A stretch of 40,471 nucleotides of DNA, taken from a virus. The stretch lies in IMG/VR virus record IMGVR_UViG_3300010885_056921, positions 1 to 40,471 of that record. One strand, written 5' to 3'. How positions within the stretch are numbered: the first letter of the stretch is position 1; the number at the start of each line of letters is the position of its first letter. Positions 7,550-19,100 of this stretch are shown in pieces. Below the pieces are notes generated by a model that searched no databases, was not told where the DNA came from, and worked only from the letters and a program-made list of their open reading frames with translations. A program made the translations under genes and the position numbers.

Positions 7550-10426
7550 TTAATATGCAACCCACAAATCTCCTATGTAACCAGCTGATCCAGAAGGCGA
7601 ACCACTTGTTAAAGTTCCTGTGGTTGAATAATAAATTGCATATCCTACTACAATATCATTTGCAGTAACTCCTGCATTAGAATTACTAGCAGTTGCTCGC
7701 ACAGCTGATCTTATAAAATAAGTTGAACCATTAGATGTTGGAATTTGTCCATTATCACCCATAACATTTAATCCATTAATTGACAATCCTGTTGACCCAA
7801 ATTTAATGCTTTGTGTTGTATCTTGATAAACTTGGCTACCATTGGCAAAAAAATAATATGCATTTGTTGCCACCGTTGAAGATAATTGTAAATTACTTGT
7901 TGTCATTGTTATTCCGATGTTACTATTAGAATTTAATGTAATTTTTCCTGATTCAAATGTTGCCCACGCACCATACTGTTTAGATGGAGAATATGGCGCT
8001 GAAGTGTCTTTTGCTGTATAAATAAGCATTGACGGTGCTTGTGGGTTTGTAATTTTTGTTCCAGTTGCTGCAGTTCCCGCATCTAATAAAATTCCAATCG
8101 CTGGGGATGCTGACAATTGAATGCCTGTTGAAGTAGCCGTTATAAATGGACTGCTAGTTCCACCAGTAAAATAATTCCATGCACCTGTAAATAGACCTGC
8201 CCCCACTTTAGAAGAAGTTGACCAATAATCTGAAAATGAATTTCCTGCAGCAAAATATGGTCCTGTTGTTGGTCCATTTGTTGGAATAGTTGTGCCTGTT
8301 GAAAATGGAGAAGAAGCACTTGGAGCAGTAATATAAAGATTACTATTTCTTTGTAATATATAAGAAGTCCCGCCATTAGTCGTAGCTAAGGAAATATAAT
8401 CATTAGTTGCATCAAGAGTAATTGTGTTATTTGATGTACCAGCCGATTTAGCCGTTATAATACCAGTTATTTCTGCATTATTAGCGTATAGTTTTCCATC
8501 CATTCTAACTCTAAAATCATTTGATGTACTTGATGGAGTTGGAGTAGTTCCACTTTGACCCGCCCAAAATACTACATCAGTAGAAATTGATGGACTATTT
8601 ATGCCTGCATTATAATTTGGAGTATTTGCACTTGAGACATATATGTAACCATTGGAAGAATCAAGAACTATATTGCCCTTACCAGTAATTCCTGTTTTAG
8701 AAATAGTGCTTGAGTTTACTACCCAACCACCAATATTTGCAGAGGTAGTTGTTAAGCTAGATCCAGTTATAGTTGTAGTAGTTGTTCCAACTCCCCCGCT
8801 ATTAAATATAATTCCAGTGCTTTGAAGAATATATCCTTGGTTTGTTAAATTTCCAGAAGCATCTATTGTTCCAGAATATAATGAACCTCCAGATGCTATT
8901 GACACATTGCCGCTAAAAGATCCTTTTCTTGCAACAATATTTCCATCTATAGTAAAATCTCCACCATTCCAACTAATGTAATTACTTGTTGTTCCACCTA
9001 CTTTTATTGTTGCTGTAGTTCCACTAGTTAAATACCAATAATTTCCTGAGTTTAAATATAAACCTTGGTTTGTTGTTCCACCCACTCCCGCTCCAAATTG
9101 AAATCCATTTGTTGTGCTGATATAACTTGATATGGCAGCGGTGCCCGTTGTTGTAACAGAAGAAAAAGATGTATATGTTGAAACATTATTATAAAAATCA
9201 TATGATGCAATTGCAATTTGATACGTTGTTCCTAAAGAAAGTCCCGAAAGTTTATATGTTGTTCCTGTTCCTGGAGAATCAGCATAAGAATATACTGGTG
9301 ATGTTCCTGTATCAGAAGTAAATCTAATTCTGTATCCCGCCAATTTAGTGTTTGCAGATATTGTTCCTGCAGTCCAACTTAAATTAATGTATGCAGTAAA
9401 TCCTAAAACACCAGAAGGGTCTACTCCCGTTGTTGCTGTTGTTCCTGATGGAGCTCCTGGAGCAGTTACATTTGCTACAACTGGAGAAGTTGGTGTTACA
9501 TTTCTTGCAGTAGAAAACGCCGTATATATTTGACCATTTGAAGAAAATCTAGCGACTACCCATCTTTGACCATAATCTGTTGTGCTTATTATTGCTGGAT
9601 TAATTTTATTAAAATATACCCTAGTGTAATTAGTTGGAGTTATTCCATCTGTTGCATAAGTTATGGCTGGCGCAGAAGAAGCAGTAGATATAATTTCCCA
9701 AATATCAATACCAGAAAATGATGATGATGTCGGCGTAGTATAACTAACTGAATAACTAGAATTTCCTGATGCTAGAGTAATTGAAGGAGTAGGAAGATTT
9801 AATACGTATGTAGGTATAGATGCTGCTGCTACAAAATTACCTGTATTATTTAATGGATCTGCTACTTTTACTAAAATTGAAGTTAATGTTGGAGTAAATA
9901 TATTAAACATTTGTTCATTAATAGATGCAGTAACCGTTAATGTTTGACTTGAAGAAGAAGCATTTATTGAAAACCCGCCATATGTTTTTGTTATTCCATT
10001 AGAATTTGTTAAAGAAATAATAAATTGAGACATTGTTGCATTTTCACTTATTGTTGGATCCCAAGTAAATGAAACTATTAAATCATCTCCAGACCAAACT
10101 GCGGAGACATTTGATGGATCTGTTGGAACAATAACATAGGCACCACTTCCTCCAGGATAAACTGAGGGTGGTAAATTATTAATTGGGGGAATAATGATAT
10201 CTGCAGAAATACCGCTTGCATTTAAATTTCCGCTTCCAACTTTAAAATTTGCATAATTTGCAGTTACGTTTCCAGTATTAATCTCTGTAATTTCAGCACC
10301 CGTACGTGCTTGAGTGATTCCACGTTTTGATTTTTTAAGGCGTGGGTCAGCGGCATCAATAGGGACTGTTTGTCTTTTTCCTACTGATGTTGACGATCTA
10401 TACTTTGGTGGTTCTGCAGTTACCAC
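7550..10426 (-). CDS. Minor tail / central fibre protein with FN3-like domains
   Basis: 958 residues starting at a GTG (10426) with GGGGGT upstream. An FN3-like domain spans roughly 315-425 (AGYRIRF, TYQIAIASYDFYNN). Further on, GNIVARKGSFSGNVSI and LYSGTIDASGNL resemble the central 'IVARRGTFSGNV' region of tail-tip and fibre proteins of many siphoviruses. The C-terminal 400 residues are Thr/Ser/Gly-rich beta structure, probably a fibre or receptor-binding part. Location between tail-tip and adhesin genes fits. The two terminal parts may evolve separately. Confidence 0.82.
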   Translation of the reverse strand: MVTAEPPKYRSSTSVGKRQTVPIDAADPRLKKSKRGITQARTGAEITEINTGNVTANYANFKVGSGNLNASGISADIIIPPINNLPPSVYPGGSGAYVIVPTDPSNVSAVWSGDDLIVSFTWDPTISENATMSQFIISLTNSNGITKTYGGFSINASSSSQTLTVTASINEQMFNIFTPTLTSILVKVADPLNNTGNFVAAASIPTYVLNLPTPSITLASGNSSYSVSYTTPTSSSFSGIDIWEIISTASSAPAITYATDGITPTNYTRVYFNKINPAIISTTDYGQRWVVARFSSNGQIYTAFSTARNVTPTSPVVANVTAPGAPSGTTATTGVDPSGVLGFTAYINLSWTAGTISANTKLAGYRIRFTSDTGTSPVYSYADSPGTGTTYKLSGLSLGTTYQIAIASYDFYNNVSTYTSFSSVTTTGTAAISSYISTTNGFQFGAGVGGTTNQGLYLNSGNYWYLTSGTTATIKVGGTTSNYISWNGGDFTIDGNIVARKGSFSGNVSIASGGSLYSGTIDASGNLTNQGYILQSTGIIFNSGGVGTTTTTITGSSLTTTSANIGGWVVNSSTISKTGITGKGNIVLDSSNGYIYVSSANTPNYNAGINSPSISTDVVFWAGQSGTTPTPSSTSNDFRVRMDGKLYANNAEITGIITAKSAGTSNNTITLDATNDYISLATTNGGTSYILQRNSNLYITAPSASSPFSTGTTIPTNGPTTGPYFAAGNSFSDYWSTSSKVGAGLFTGAWNYFTGGTSSPFITATSTGIQLSASPAIGILLDAGTAATGTKITNPQAPSMLIYTAKDTSAPYSPSKQYGAWATFESGKITLNSNSNIGITMTTSNLQLSSTVATNAYYFFANGSQVYQDTTQSIKFGSTGLSINGLNVMGDNGQIPTSNGSTYFIRSAVRATASNSNAGVTANDIVVGYAIYYSTTGTLTSGSPSGSAGYIGDLWVAY

Positions 10427-10441
10427 AAACTACCCCCTGTT

Positions 10442-10939
10442 TTATCTTGGACCTATTGCCGTCCACATTATATAAAGTTTACCTGTAGGAGCGGTAGATG
10501 ATGTACTTGATATTCTCCATTTAAAACCAGCAGTTGTAATATCATACACAGAAACAACAACTTGTTTATTTGTTGCACTTACGTTTCCAGTAGATGGATG
10601 ACCACTGTATAATGTTGCCGTTACAATTGGGATGGAGCTAAAACTGAATGCTGAAGATATTGCTGTGTCTGAAAAACTTCCTGTACCCCAATATACTCCA
10701 GCTTCTGCGGTTAAAGTTGAAATATCTGCCTGAATTTTTCCATAAACAAGTGCTTGTGAACCTGGATCAAAAACATGCGACCATGTATTTGCAGTCCAAT
10801 CTGTTGGAGCTGAACCTGCTCCATTAAAATTGTTTGTTATGGCAGTAATACTATCTGTATGCTGGTTAATAACATTAATAACTTGTTGCCAAGAAGATAT
10901 GTCAATAATATTTGGGTCTGTAATTTTTACATAAGCCAT
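10442..10939 (-). CDS. Small tail-tip protein, H-type-lectin-like C-terminus
   Basis: 165 residues. The N-terminus (SSWQQVINVINQHTDSITAI) is a helix; the rest is beta-rich, ending FKWRISSTSSTAPTGKLYIMWTAIGPR, the kind of closing strand seen in H-type-lectin-like virion proteins where a final 'WxAIG' strand completes the fold. It probably forms a trimer on the tail tip or a fibre. AAAAGGAG precedes the ATG and a TGG-TATAAT box lies 27 bases upstream, so it can be transcribed apart from the 1527-residue gene before it. Confidence 0.75.
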   Translation of the reverse strand: MAYVKITDPNIIDISSWQQVINVINQHTDSITAITNNFNGAGSAPTDWTANTWSHVFDPGSQALVYGKIQADISTLTAEAGVYWGTGSFSDTAISSAFSFSSIPIVTATLYSGHPSTGNVSATNKQVVVSVYDITTAGFKWRISSTSSTAPTGKLYIMWTAIGPR

Positions 10940-10965
10940 TTAAACTCCTTTTTGTTAATATGAAC

Positions 10966-10974
10966 ATTATACCA
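10966..10974 (-). promoter_or_regulatory. Extended -10 promoter in the tail module
   Basis: Minus strand TGG followed by TATAAT (10966-10971), in the 47-base gap between two tail genes. Predicted start near 10959, leader of about 19 bases containing AAAAGGAG. No good -35 box is seen, which is usual for extended -10 promoters. Confidence 0.55.
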
Positions 10975-10986
10975 TTCTTTAAGCAT

Positions 10987-13900
10987 TTAGTATCCTGCTC
11001 CTGTTTGTAATGAATTTAAGATCAGTGTAGTTTTTAATCCCTTTTGAAATACATGAGATACTTCATGGACTAAATATTTTTGTCCGCTAATGCCCGCTAA
11101 ACTATATGAAACGCTGATAATGTCTCCTACTTGTATTAAGGGGTTACCAAATACTTGTATTGAAGTGTCTTTTGAAAACCCGTCATTTCCAATTTTAATA
11201 ACATTAATAAGTGCTTCTGCAGATTTTTTAGATTGAATCCACGGACTATCAATTTGAATAACTTCAGATGAATTTGCAGGGTCAAGAATTTTTGAAATAA
11301 CCTGTGGATCTGATGGTGCAATAACTTCATGTGTCCAAAGATTTAACGTTACTGAAAATTGATTAATGGAGTCAGATTGTTTTGTTAAATAAACCATATG
11401 CCCGCAATTATTTGTAATTGCCATTCTAGCTCTAAAGCCCGTATTGATAGGTGTTGAATAAGATAGGGAATACTCATCAACTAATTGTTTTTGATAATAT
11501 TGTTGATCTATTGGCTGTTCACCTGGAAAATATTGCCACAAGTATTCAATTGGGAGAACATCAACACTTGTTGCTGCTGGTGTTTGATATTGAACATCAT
11601 AATAATTCATCCCAACTACATCTGGATTAGTTTGAACCATGTAGCTTTTATATTTAGAAAACAAATTTTGTTTCTGGACTAATCCATTTAAAAATTCTCT
11701 ATCTTGATAATAGTAATTAACGCTTCTTTCTACTAATGGTTTTTCAGTTCCATAAATTTCTCTAAACTGAGCAGATATAACTCCAGGGGATTGTGTTAGT
11801 GTTGAAGTAACTGTTTGTGGCAAAACTGGATCTATAGAAGTAAAAAATCCAAATTTGCTCCCAGTAAATAAAATTTTTGAGGTTGCACTTATAAAATTAA
11901 CATGTTGCCTTAAGCCAGTTACTGTATTAAGGGATGTGCTGCCCCATTTATATGTTGCTCCACCATACGTCCATGTTTTTACAACATCAGAATCAATTTT
12001 TGATGGATCTGTTACAACAATTGGTATTTGCCATCCTGTTATTTCTACGTTGTTTAAAAATACTTCTAAAATTTCTCCTTGTATTTCCCCGTCGGTTCCG
12101 TCTGAATATTTATGAACAACTCTTAAATTAAAATACTGGTCAGATGCTACGCCATAACTATAATTATTAGTATTTTTCCCAGAATCTACATAAAGAACTT
12201 TTTCAAAATTTTGTTGTATAAAGTTAACTGTGCCTGTAACATCTGTCCAGGAAATAACGCTCGGCTTTGCAGATGATGCGGAACTTGCTGCTTTATAAAA
12301 AACAATATAATATTTGTATTGTGTATCTACTTTCATCTGAACTAATTCAACAAAATAAGCATTATTGCCCGAAGATCCCGTTTGATTAAAAAATAAACCT
12401 GCTGAGTTAAGGTTTAAAGTATTGCTGTTAAGAGAGTTGGCGTTTAATGCATCAACATTAAAATCAAATTTAACTGAATATGTGCAAAAACCTGGATCAG
12501 TATAAGAAGATGGATAAATTAATGCTTTTCCTGAAGTAGGAGGAACAACAATAACTTTTGCAATTTTTGGATTATCTGGACTTGCAAAAGCAGCAGCATA
12601 AGCAGTTGTTGTAGAAGTTCCTGTTGTTAAAGCATAAGAATTATCTAGTGTTGCTTCTGAAAGATATTTATCTTTACCGTCATTAGTTCCTGGTTTAGAA
12701 GTAATTATTTTATGATCTGATGCCACAGTTCCAAACATTCCTCTTTGAACATTTGCAATTCTTCCAGTTGGCGTAATTTTTACATTGTTATCTGTACTTA
12801 AAGCACTTACAGCAGTGCCGCCAGAAACATAGGTACCAGTATAAGTGCTGGCAAGAGTAAATGAAGATCCTGTAGAAGAAACAACTTTTCCAATAATATT
12901 AAATTGTGATGGAGTAACGTTAATAATAGAAACTCTTTGACCAGGGCTAAAACCATTTGCTGCGGTGTAAGTAATGTTAGTTCCATCTCCTGATGCCCCA
13001 GTTATTGTTATTAAATTTGAAGCTAACCCTACACTATATTTTTTAATAAAAGCATTTATGTAAGATGTAAGTTCAATATCTGTTTTTGGATAAACAAGCT
13101 GATAAATTGAAGAATTTGTTAAACTAGTAATTTTATATTCTTTGTACAAAAATGAAACAACTTCATTTTCAATAATGCCATATCCATCATTATTTAAAAG
13201 ATATGTATGAAAAATATCTAATAGGCTATTGTTGTTCATGCTAAAAACGTTTTCATTTGCAAGCATATCTTTAGACAAATAATTATAACCAACCGAATCA
13301 GCATTTTTTTGACTCCATACAACATCATTTGATGTTGTATAAACAAATGAAGGTGAATTTTGGATGTCAACATCTGTAGCATTTTGTAATGCTAAAGATT
13401 GAAGAATTTTTGGTTCTTGATAGCTAATGGTAATAGCTCCTGGTTTTGTTTTATTAGTTATTGAATAGCCGCCCTGCACAATAGATGAATCAACAAAATC
13501 CATTGTTGAAATTTTATTTTTCATAATATCTGAAAGACTTAAAAATTTCATTATGCTAAATTCATCAATATATGCTCCAATTTGATGAGATAAAAATAAT
13601 TCAGATAAAACATCATATACAGTGCTGGCCTGTGAATTAGAGAAATAATAGTAAACATCAACTGGAGTTAAAGCATCATTACATACATGATAAAGTGAAT
13701 CGTAATCGTAATCAGTATATCCCGCCAAATCTAATATGGTTGAAATAATATCAAATAAACTTTTTTTACTTGCTACATAATCAGGCACCGCAATTGTTTG
13801 TAAATAATTTACAATATCGTAACATTCAACTTTAACTGTTTGGATATCTGTTTCAGCCCAAGCATTTGACCAATAAACTCCAGCTGGCACATATTGTCCA

Positions 13901-15570
13901 GCTCCAGAATTTAAGAAAACTGTACCTGCATTTTGAGTATAAGATATTAGATTCCACCCAAAATAAAATTTAATATTTTTTCTCATCATATTATAAAGTA
14001 TATTAGACGATAAATTGCTTTGACTTGAAAAAATTGGTATTGGGGCATTTTGATAAGTTAATGGAATTGAAGAAAGAGTAATTGAAGCATCATTTGGATT
14101 AATTGATGAAATAGGAATATAATTGTTTTTTGAATCAAGTTGCTTATTAATACTTAGATCCATAACATAAGAAGATAAATCAATTTCAAGTCTTGGGGAA
14201 ACCTCTACTAAATGCATTCTTTTTGCATCACTTATAAAATTTGCGTTTGTATAAGATTGAAATGTAGAATTTAATGTTGTAGCTGTTTGAGTTAAAGTTA
14301 TTTTATTAAATGATTTGTATAAAGATATATATCCATTTGCTTGAAAAGTTGGCATAGTTGACCATTTGTTTGTTGTCCAAGTAGTGCCGTTGTAATAAAG
14401 TATAATTAAGCCATTAGAATCTGGCTGAACTGCTGTTGCAATTTTTGTAGAGTCTAAATAGACATCTATTTTTGGAGTAGAAATAAGTGTATTAAACTTT
14501 AATATTAATTTATTTGCGTTTGCAGCATTAATGTATTTTGCAGAAATGCTTGGGCTATAAGTTGAGTTTGTATATGTATAGCCACTTTTACTTGACCCGT
14601 CCCCTGGATTTGAAACAAAATATTTATAAGGAGCCATTTCACTAGCTAAAACACTTTTATATAATGGCAATGGCGGAGTTGCTAGTGTGTAAGTTGGGTT
14701 TTGAATAATAGGTGTTATTGGTGGATATACTGTTCCTAACCCAGTTATTGTTGATGTATTAATTTTTCTAAAATTAGCGGGAAAAGAAAATTGTGTATTT
14801 CCGCTTCCAACATATGATTCCCCTGGTCTAAAGTGTGTAAATGGGCTATCTGTTGGCCACATAGAATTATATTGATAGTCAAAATATGTTGTTTCATATG
14901 CTTCGGGTTGTGTAAAATAAATATTTATTGGAGAACTAACTGCAGTATTACCTGCAACTAAAAGATCTTGATAAGTACCTACACCATCTATAACATTTGA
15001 ATAAGTGCCATAATTTGCTAGTAACCCTGTATAATTACTATTATTGTAAGAACCAACTACTTCTAAATTGTAAGTATTTATATTAATTGTATAAGTAAAA
15101 GAACTTATGCCGTCTGAAGTACCCGAAGAACCAATGTATGTTAAAACTTTAATATATCCAAAAGCATTTATATCAACAGTTGTTGATCCATATTGAGTGT
15201 TTGTTCCTTTTGCATAAGCATTAACTTGAATTGGAGAATCAGAATCCGTTTTCATATAAGTAATAATTTTATATGCAGATGCAGAGTTTGCAGTAGTTAC
15301 AGTATATGAAATTGATAAATTGGTTCCAGACATTTGAATGTTTTTGGTTGTTACATTAGTCATTGATGCAGGTTGTCCAGAAACATCTGTTATTGTTGTA
15401 GATGGAGAAATAGATGGGGAAGAAAATGTTTCTGAACTGCCCGTTCCCGCCATAGTTATATATGGTTGATTAAATAAATTCATATTCCATTCTGCTGAAA
15501 CAATAGGTGTCATTTGAATAGAATTAGAATTTTGAAATACACTATTTGGAACGTTTGTTACGCTTAGCAT
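10987..15570 (-). CDS. Large tail-tip / tail-associated structural protein
   Basis: 1527 residues. It follows the distal-tail-like gene with a TAATG stop/start overlap, the standard place for the tail-tip hub or Tal-like protein. Residues about 430-760 contain the globular part typical of this class in phages of Gram-positive bacteria (LVEVSPRLEIDLSS, SLFDIISTILDLAGYTDYDY, VYDVLSELFLSHQIGAYID). A later segment around 1010-1180 (YSVKFDFNVDALNANSLN, YKYYIVFYK) has the look of a concanavalin-A/LamG-like jelly roll, perhaps sugar-binding. The C-terminal part (IQVFGNPLIQVGDIISVSYS, YLVHEVSHVFQKG) resembles tail-hub beta barrels. No peptidase motif was identified. Confidence 0.83.
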   Translation of the reverse strand: MLSVTNVPNSVFQNSNSIQMTPIVSAEWNMNLFNQPYITMAGTGSSETFSSPSISPSTTITDVSGQPASMTNVTTKNIQMSGTNLSISYTVTTANSASAYKIITYMKTDSDSPIQVNAYAKGTNTQYGSTTVDINAFGYIKVLTYIGSSGTSDGISSFTYTININTYNLEVVGSYNNSNYTGLLANYGTYSNVIDGVGTYQDLLVAGNTAVSSPINIYFTQPEAYETTYFDYQYNSMWPTDSPFTHFRPGESYVGSGNTQFSFPANFRKINTSTITGLGTVYPPITPIIQNPTYTLATPPLPLYKSVLASEMAPYKYFVSNPGDGSSKSGYTYTNSTYSPSISAKYINAANANKLILKFNTLISTPKIDVYLDSTKIATAVQPDSNGLIILYYNGTTWTTNKWSTMPTFQANGYISLYKSFNKITLTQTATTLNSTFQSYTNANFISDAKRMHLVEVSPRLEIDLSSYVMDLSINKQLDSKNNYIPISSINPNDASITLSSIPLTYQNAPIPIFSSQSNLSSNILYNMMRKNIKFYFGWNLISYTQNAGTVFLNSGAGQYVPAGVYWSNAWAETDIQTVKVECYDIVNYLQTIAVPDYVASKKSLFDIISTILDLAGYTDYDYDSLYHVCNDALTPVDVYYYFSNSQASTVYDVLSELFLSHQIGAYIDEFSIMKFLSLSDIMKNKISTMDFVDSSIVQGGYSITNKTKPGAITISYQEPKILQSLALQNATDVDIQNSPSFVYTTSNDVVWSQKNADSVGYNYLSKDMLANENVFSMNNNSLLDIFHTYLLNNDGYGIIENEVVSFLYKEYKITSLTNSSIYQLVYPKTDIELTSYINAFIKKYSVGLASNLITITGASGDGTNITYTAANGFSPGQRVSIINVTPSQFNIIGKVVSSTGSSFTLASTYTGTYVSGGTAVSALSTDNNVKITPTGRIANVQRGMFGTVASDHKIITSKPGTNDGKDKYLSEATLDNSYALTTGTSTTTAYAAAFASPDNPKIAKVIVVPPTSGKALIYPSSYTDPGFCTYSVKFDFNVDALNANSLNSNTLNLNSAGLFFNQTGSSGNNAYFVELVQMKVDTQYKYYIVFYKAASSASSAKPSVISWTDVTGTVNFIQQNFEKVLYVDSGKNTNNYSYGVASDQYFNLRVVHKYSDGTDGEIQGEILEVFLNNVEITGWQIPIVVTDPSKIDSDVVKTWTYGGATYKWGSTSLNTVTGLRQHVNFISATSKILFTGSKFGFFTSIDPVLPQTVTSTLTQSPGVISAQFREIYGTEKPLVERSVNYYYQDREFLNGLVQKQNLFSKYKSYMVQTNPDVVGMNYYDVQYQTPAATSVDVLPIEYLWQYFPGEQPIDQQYYQKQLVDEYSLSYSTPINTGFRARMAITNNCGHMVYLTKQSDSINQFSVTLNLWTHEVIAPSDPQVISKILDPANSSEVIQIDSPWIQSKKSAEALINVIKIGNDGFSKDTSIQVFGNPLIQVGDIISVSYSLAGISGQKYLVHEVSHVFQKGLKTTLILNSLQTGAGY

Positions 15571-16100
15571 TATACTTCCGTAAATTCTATAGTGATATCA
15601 ACTTCATCGTAACCAATTCCTCTTGTAGAAGAATTTCCATTAGTTCTTTTTACAATATTATAAGTAAATGTTGTCATAAAAGCTTGATAAACATTCCAAG
15701 CATTTCCTGTTACTGGATTAGTACCTATCGGACTTTGTATAGAAGGAGTATAAGTTCCAGTGGCTGGATAGTTACCAATTTGTGGCTGTTGTTGTGCAAA
15801 AATAAATCTTACATAAACTGGTATGTTATAATTTCCTTCATAAAACGCTTTAATCCAAGCGGGACCATTAGAAGGGTAATCAACAAGAAAAGCATCATAT
15901 GTGGGAACTTCTTTCCATTCAACTTTATGTGTAAATTTTCTAGCAATAACATATTTACGCATTGTTCCATTTGCCATTCTATCTGATTGTTCTACAAGAG
16001 TATAGGTAATATTAATGGGTTGACGATTATGATCAGTAAGAGAATACCAAGTACTATTATCTAATGATACTTGAACTCCTTGCGCTATAGCGTATGCCAT
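15570..16100 (-). CDS. Distal-tail-like or tail-completion protein
   Basis: 176 residues, beta-rich: WYSLTDHNRQPINITYTL, RKYVIARKFTHKVEWKEV, VYVRFIFAQ and a final GIGYDEVDITIEFTEV. It sits between the tape measure and the large tail-tip protein, where siphoviruses encode the distal tail protein; its size is small for a Dit with carbohydrate domain but right for the core fold. An AGGAGGT ribosome site is seven bases before the ATG and its stop overlaps the next start (TAATG). Confidence 0.78.
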   Translation of the reverse strand: MAYAIAQGVQVSLDNSTWYSLTDHNRQPINITYTLVEQSDRMANGTMRKYVIARKFTHKVEWKEVPTYDAFLVDYPSNGPAWIKAFYEGNYNIPVYVRFIFAQQQPQIGNYPATGTYTPSIQSPIGTNPVTGNAWNVYQAFMTTFTYNIVKRTNGNSSTRGIGYDEVDITIEFTEV

Positions 16101-16110
16101 TTTTTACCTC

Positions 16111-19100
16111 CTATCCTTTCCTTGCAGCATCTATTTTGTGATTTTGGGGATTAACTTTTTTATGTTTTACAGATGGCTTAACGGCTGGATGACTTGATGT
16201 TGCAGATGTACTTGTTACTTCTCCAGTTGAAGTAATATTAACTTCTACGGTCATACCATTATTATTAGATCCAGCAGCAGTAACACTAGATGCACTAAGT
16301 ATTGGAATATTTTTAGCAGCGGCTATTACTGAACTAATTTTGGTTACACCATTTCCAATTGCATCTTTTAAATTAGCTAATGCTTCATTAATTTGATCAG
16401 CATTTGACTGCAATTTATCTACTTGATCTTGCATTCTTGATTGTACGGTTGTAGCGTTAAAATCTACTTTTGCACCAGAAATTTGTTGTCTTAAAGTTGC
16501 AGCTTGCAAGTAATTACCACTTATCATAGCAGTTTTCATATCATTTTGCAATCCAGATATTTGTTGCTGATATTGAAGTTGTCGCTTTGCTTCTTGTGCA
16601 ATTTTATTTTGTGTATTTAATTGATCTCTTGCAATTTTAAGTTGTGCATTTTGTGCAGTTAAATGACCTTGTAATGTTTTTTCTAATGCTTTTTCTTCTG
16701 GGGTTCCAGTAAATGGTGTTGGACTTGATCCTCCAAGACCATTAGCCTTATCACCTGCTTCTTTAGCACCCGCTGCTTCTGCTGTTTGATTTTTTACAAT
16801 TGCTGGAAGAGATTCTGTCCAAAGTTTTTGTACGGCGGCAGCGCCTTTTAACATGGCATCTGCAACTTTTTTAGGGTCCATTGCAGTAGAATTTATCATT
16901 GCAATAGATTTTGTTAAAGTTTCTGTATCACCACCATTTTTTTCTAAAGCTGCTGCAAGTTTTTTAAAACCTTTATCAGCAGACATTGTGTCAGTTAAAG
17001 CGTCATATACTTTGGTAGAATTTACCGCCTCGGTATCTTTCCTGTTTGTATGTAATTTTGTAAAATTTTCATCTATATTTTTTACATCTCCTTGTGCCAT
17101 CTGACTAAGAGTGTATGCAACTGCTTTATCTTTTGAGGGCGTATATGCCCCAGCAATTTCATTAGAAACATTAGATAGATCAACATTTGCAGCAGCAGTT
17201 GCTACTTGTCCTAATGGAGAACCTTTACCAACTGCTTTATTTGAAATTATTTTAATTGTTTGTGGATCAAGGCCCGCTGATCTTAAATATGCAGTAACAT
17301 CTTGTAATGCTTGTTGTTTAGTTGCTCCATTTGCAATATCCGATGAATATTTTGCTTGAGCCATTGCTACTCTTTGCTCAGTATTTCCTTTTTTAAGCTT
17401 TTCTATTCCAGCTTTATCAAATTCATTTGTAGATTCCATATAAGCTTTTGTTAATGCATCAATTGCTGTTTTATTTTCTGCAACAGATTTTTTATGACTA
17501 TCCAGATTGTCTGTGACCTTAGAAAAATCATAAACTGAAAGAGGTTTAAAATTAAGGCCAAACACTTCTGCTGCCGCTGAACTTACAGTAAATGATGAAT
17601 GTATTGCATCAGAAGATAATTTAAATTGAGCATTTGCATATCTTATACCCTCAGCAAATAATGTTACTGCAGTTGTTGCAATTGCAATTGGTCCCGCAAA
17701 ATTTTGTAATTTAGCTATTCCTGAAAATTGAGCCATCATTCCAGCACTTGCGCCTGTGCTTACGGCTGATGTTGCACCAGATATGTCTACGCCGCCTATA
17801 GATTTTGGTAGCATTCCAGATACCATTGGTAACATCATTGCAAGACCAAGGCCACCAGCTCTTCCCAATTTATTACCCATTGCAGATTTAATTTTTGTAG
17901 CCATAGAACTTGCTGCTTTTTCAGTTACTTTATCTGTTGCATTTATTACTGTGGCGGAATTTTCAGTAATTGCTGAAGCCATTGCAGTAGTTATTCCTTT
18001 TGATGCCGCTTTTACTTTTGGCAAATTTTCTTCAATTCCTGTTGCAGCAGCAGAAGTAATTGCTGCCCCACTTGCTTTTGCTTTTGCTACTTGACCTTCA
18101 AGTGCATCTATTTCAGATTTTGCTATAACGCCTTGTGCGCCATAAACATTAACATTTGGAGAATTAACACCTAAAACTCTTCTTAATAAATTAGGGGTAA
18201 CAATATGAGATTGTACTGCTTCATCGCCAAATTCTGCTCTTTCTTGTATACCTGTTTTTCTATAATCTTGCATCGCACTGAAGCGATCCTTTATTGAAGA
18301 TATAGAAATTCCACTTATTTTTCCATTTTTCCTTCTTTTACCTGGGGTTGCTGCACTTCCTATTGCTGAAGTTTCGTTTAAATAACTTTCTTTAACTACA
18401 GAGTTTCTGTTTAACAAATCTGCTAAAGCGGTGTCGTTTGCATTTGAAATTATTTTTGAAAATTCTTGATCTGAAATAGTTTTTCCATCTTTAGCTAATT
18501 GTGAAAAATGTTCTGTAATTATTTTATGAGAATGATCTAATATTGCTTGTCTTTCTTCAGTTGAAACATCAGTTGAGTGTAGATTTAAAAATTGATAAAG
18601 TCCACTATTCATTCTTGAACCTCTACCGCCTTCTTTATTTGCAAAATCTAACCATTCTTGTGGGTCTGCTGTTCCTCCAGTTAACTTAGAATTAAATGTC
18701 TTAGAAGGTGTTGCTGCTGTAAATGTACCACGATATGATGCATTTTCCCCAGTTAAAAATTTACTTCCTGGTTTATCAGTTTCAAGGCCTAAAATAGCAG
18801 CAGATTGTGCATTAGAGCCTACAGATTGTATTCCAACTTCTCCCGACCTTCTTATCTTTGCATTTGCTGGAAGATTTAATTGTTCTGCAACAGATGTTCC
18901 CATTGCACCAACTTCTGCTGCTAAAGATCCAGTAATTTGAGGAAGTCCCGCCCCTGTTGCCATTGTGCCAGTAAGACCTCTCAAGCTATTTGTTAAAATT
19001 ACAATTTGATCATTAAGAAGTTTAATAGCATCTGCATCTCCCATAACACCTGTGCTAAATAAATCTGATGCATTTTGTGCAGCTATTAATTCTGGTGTTA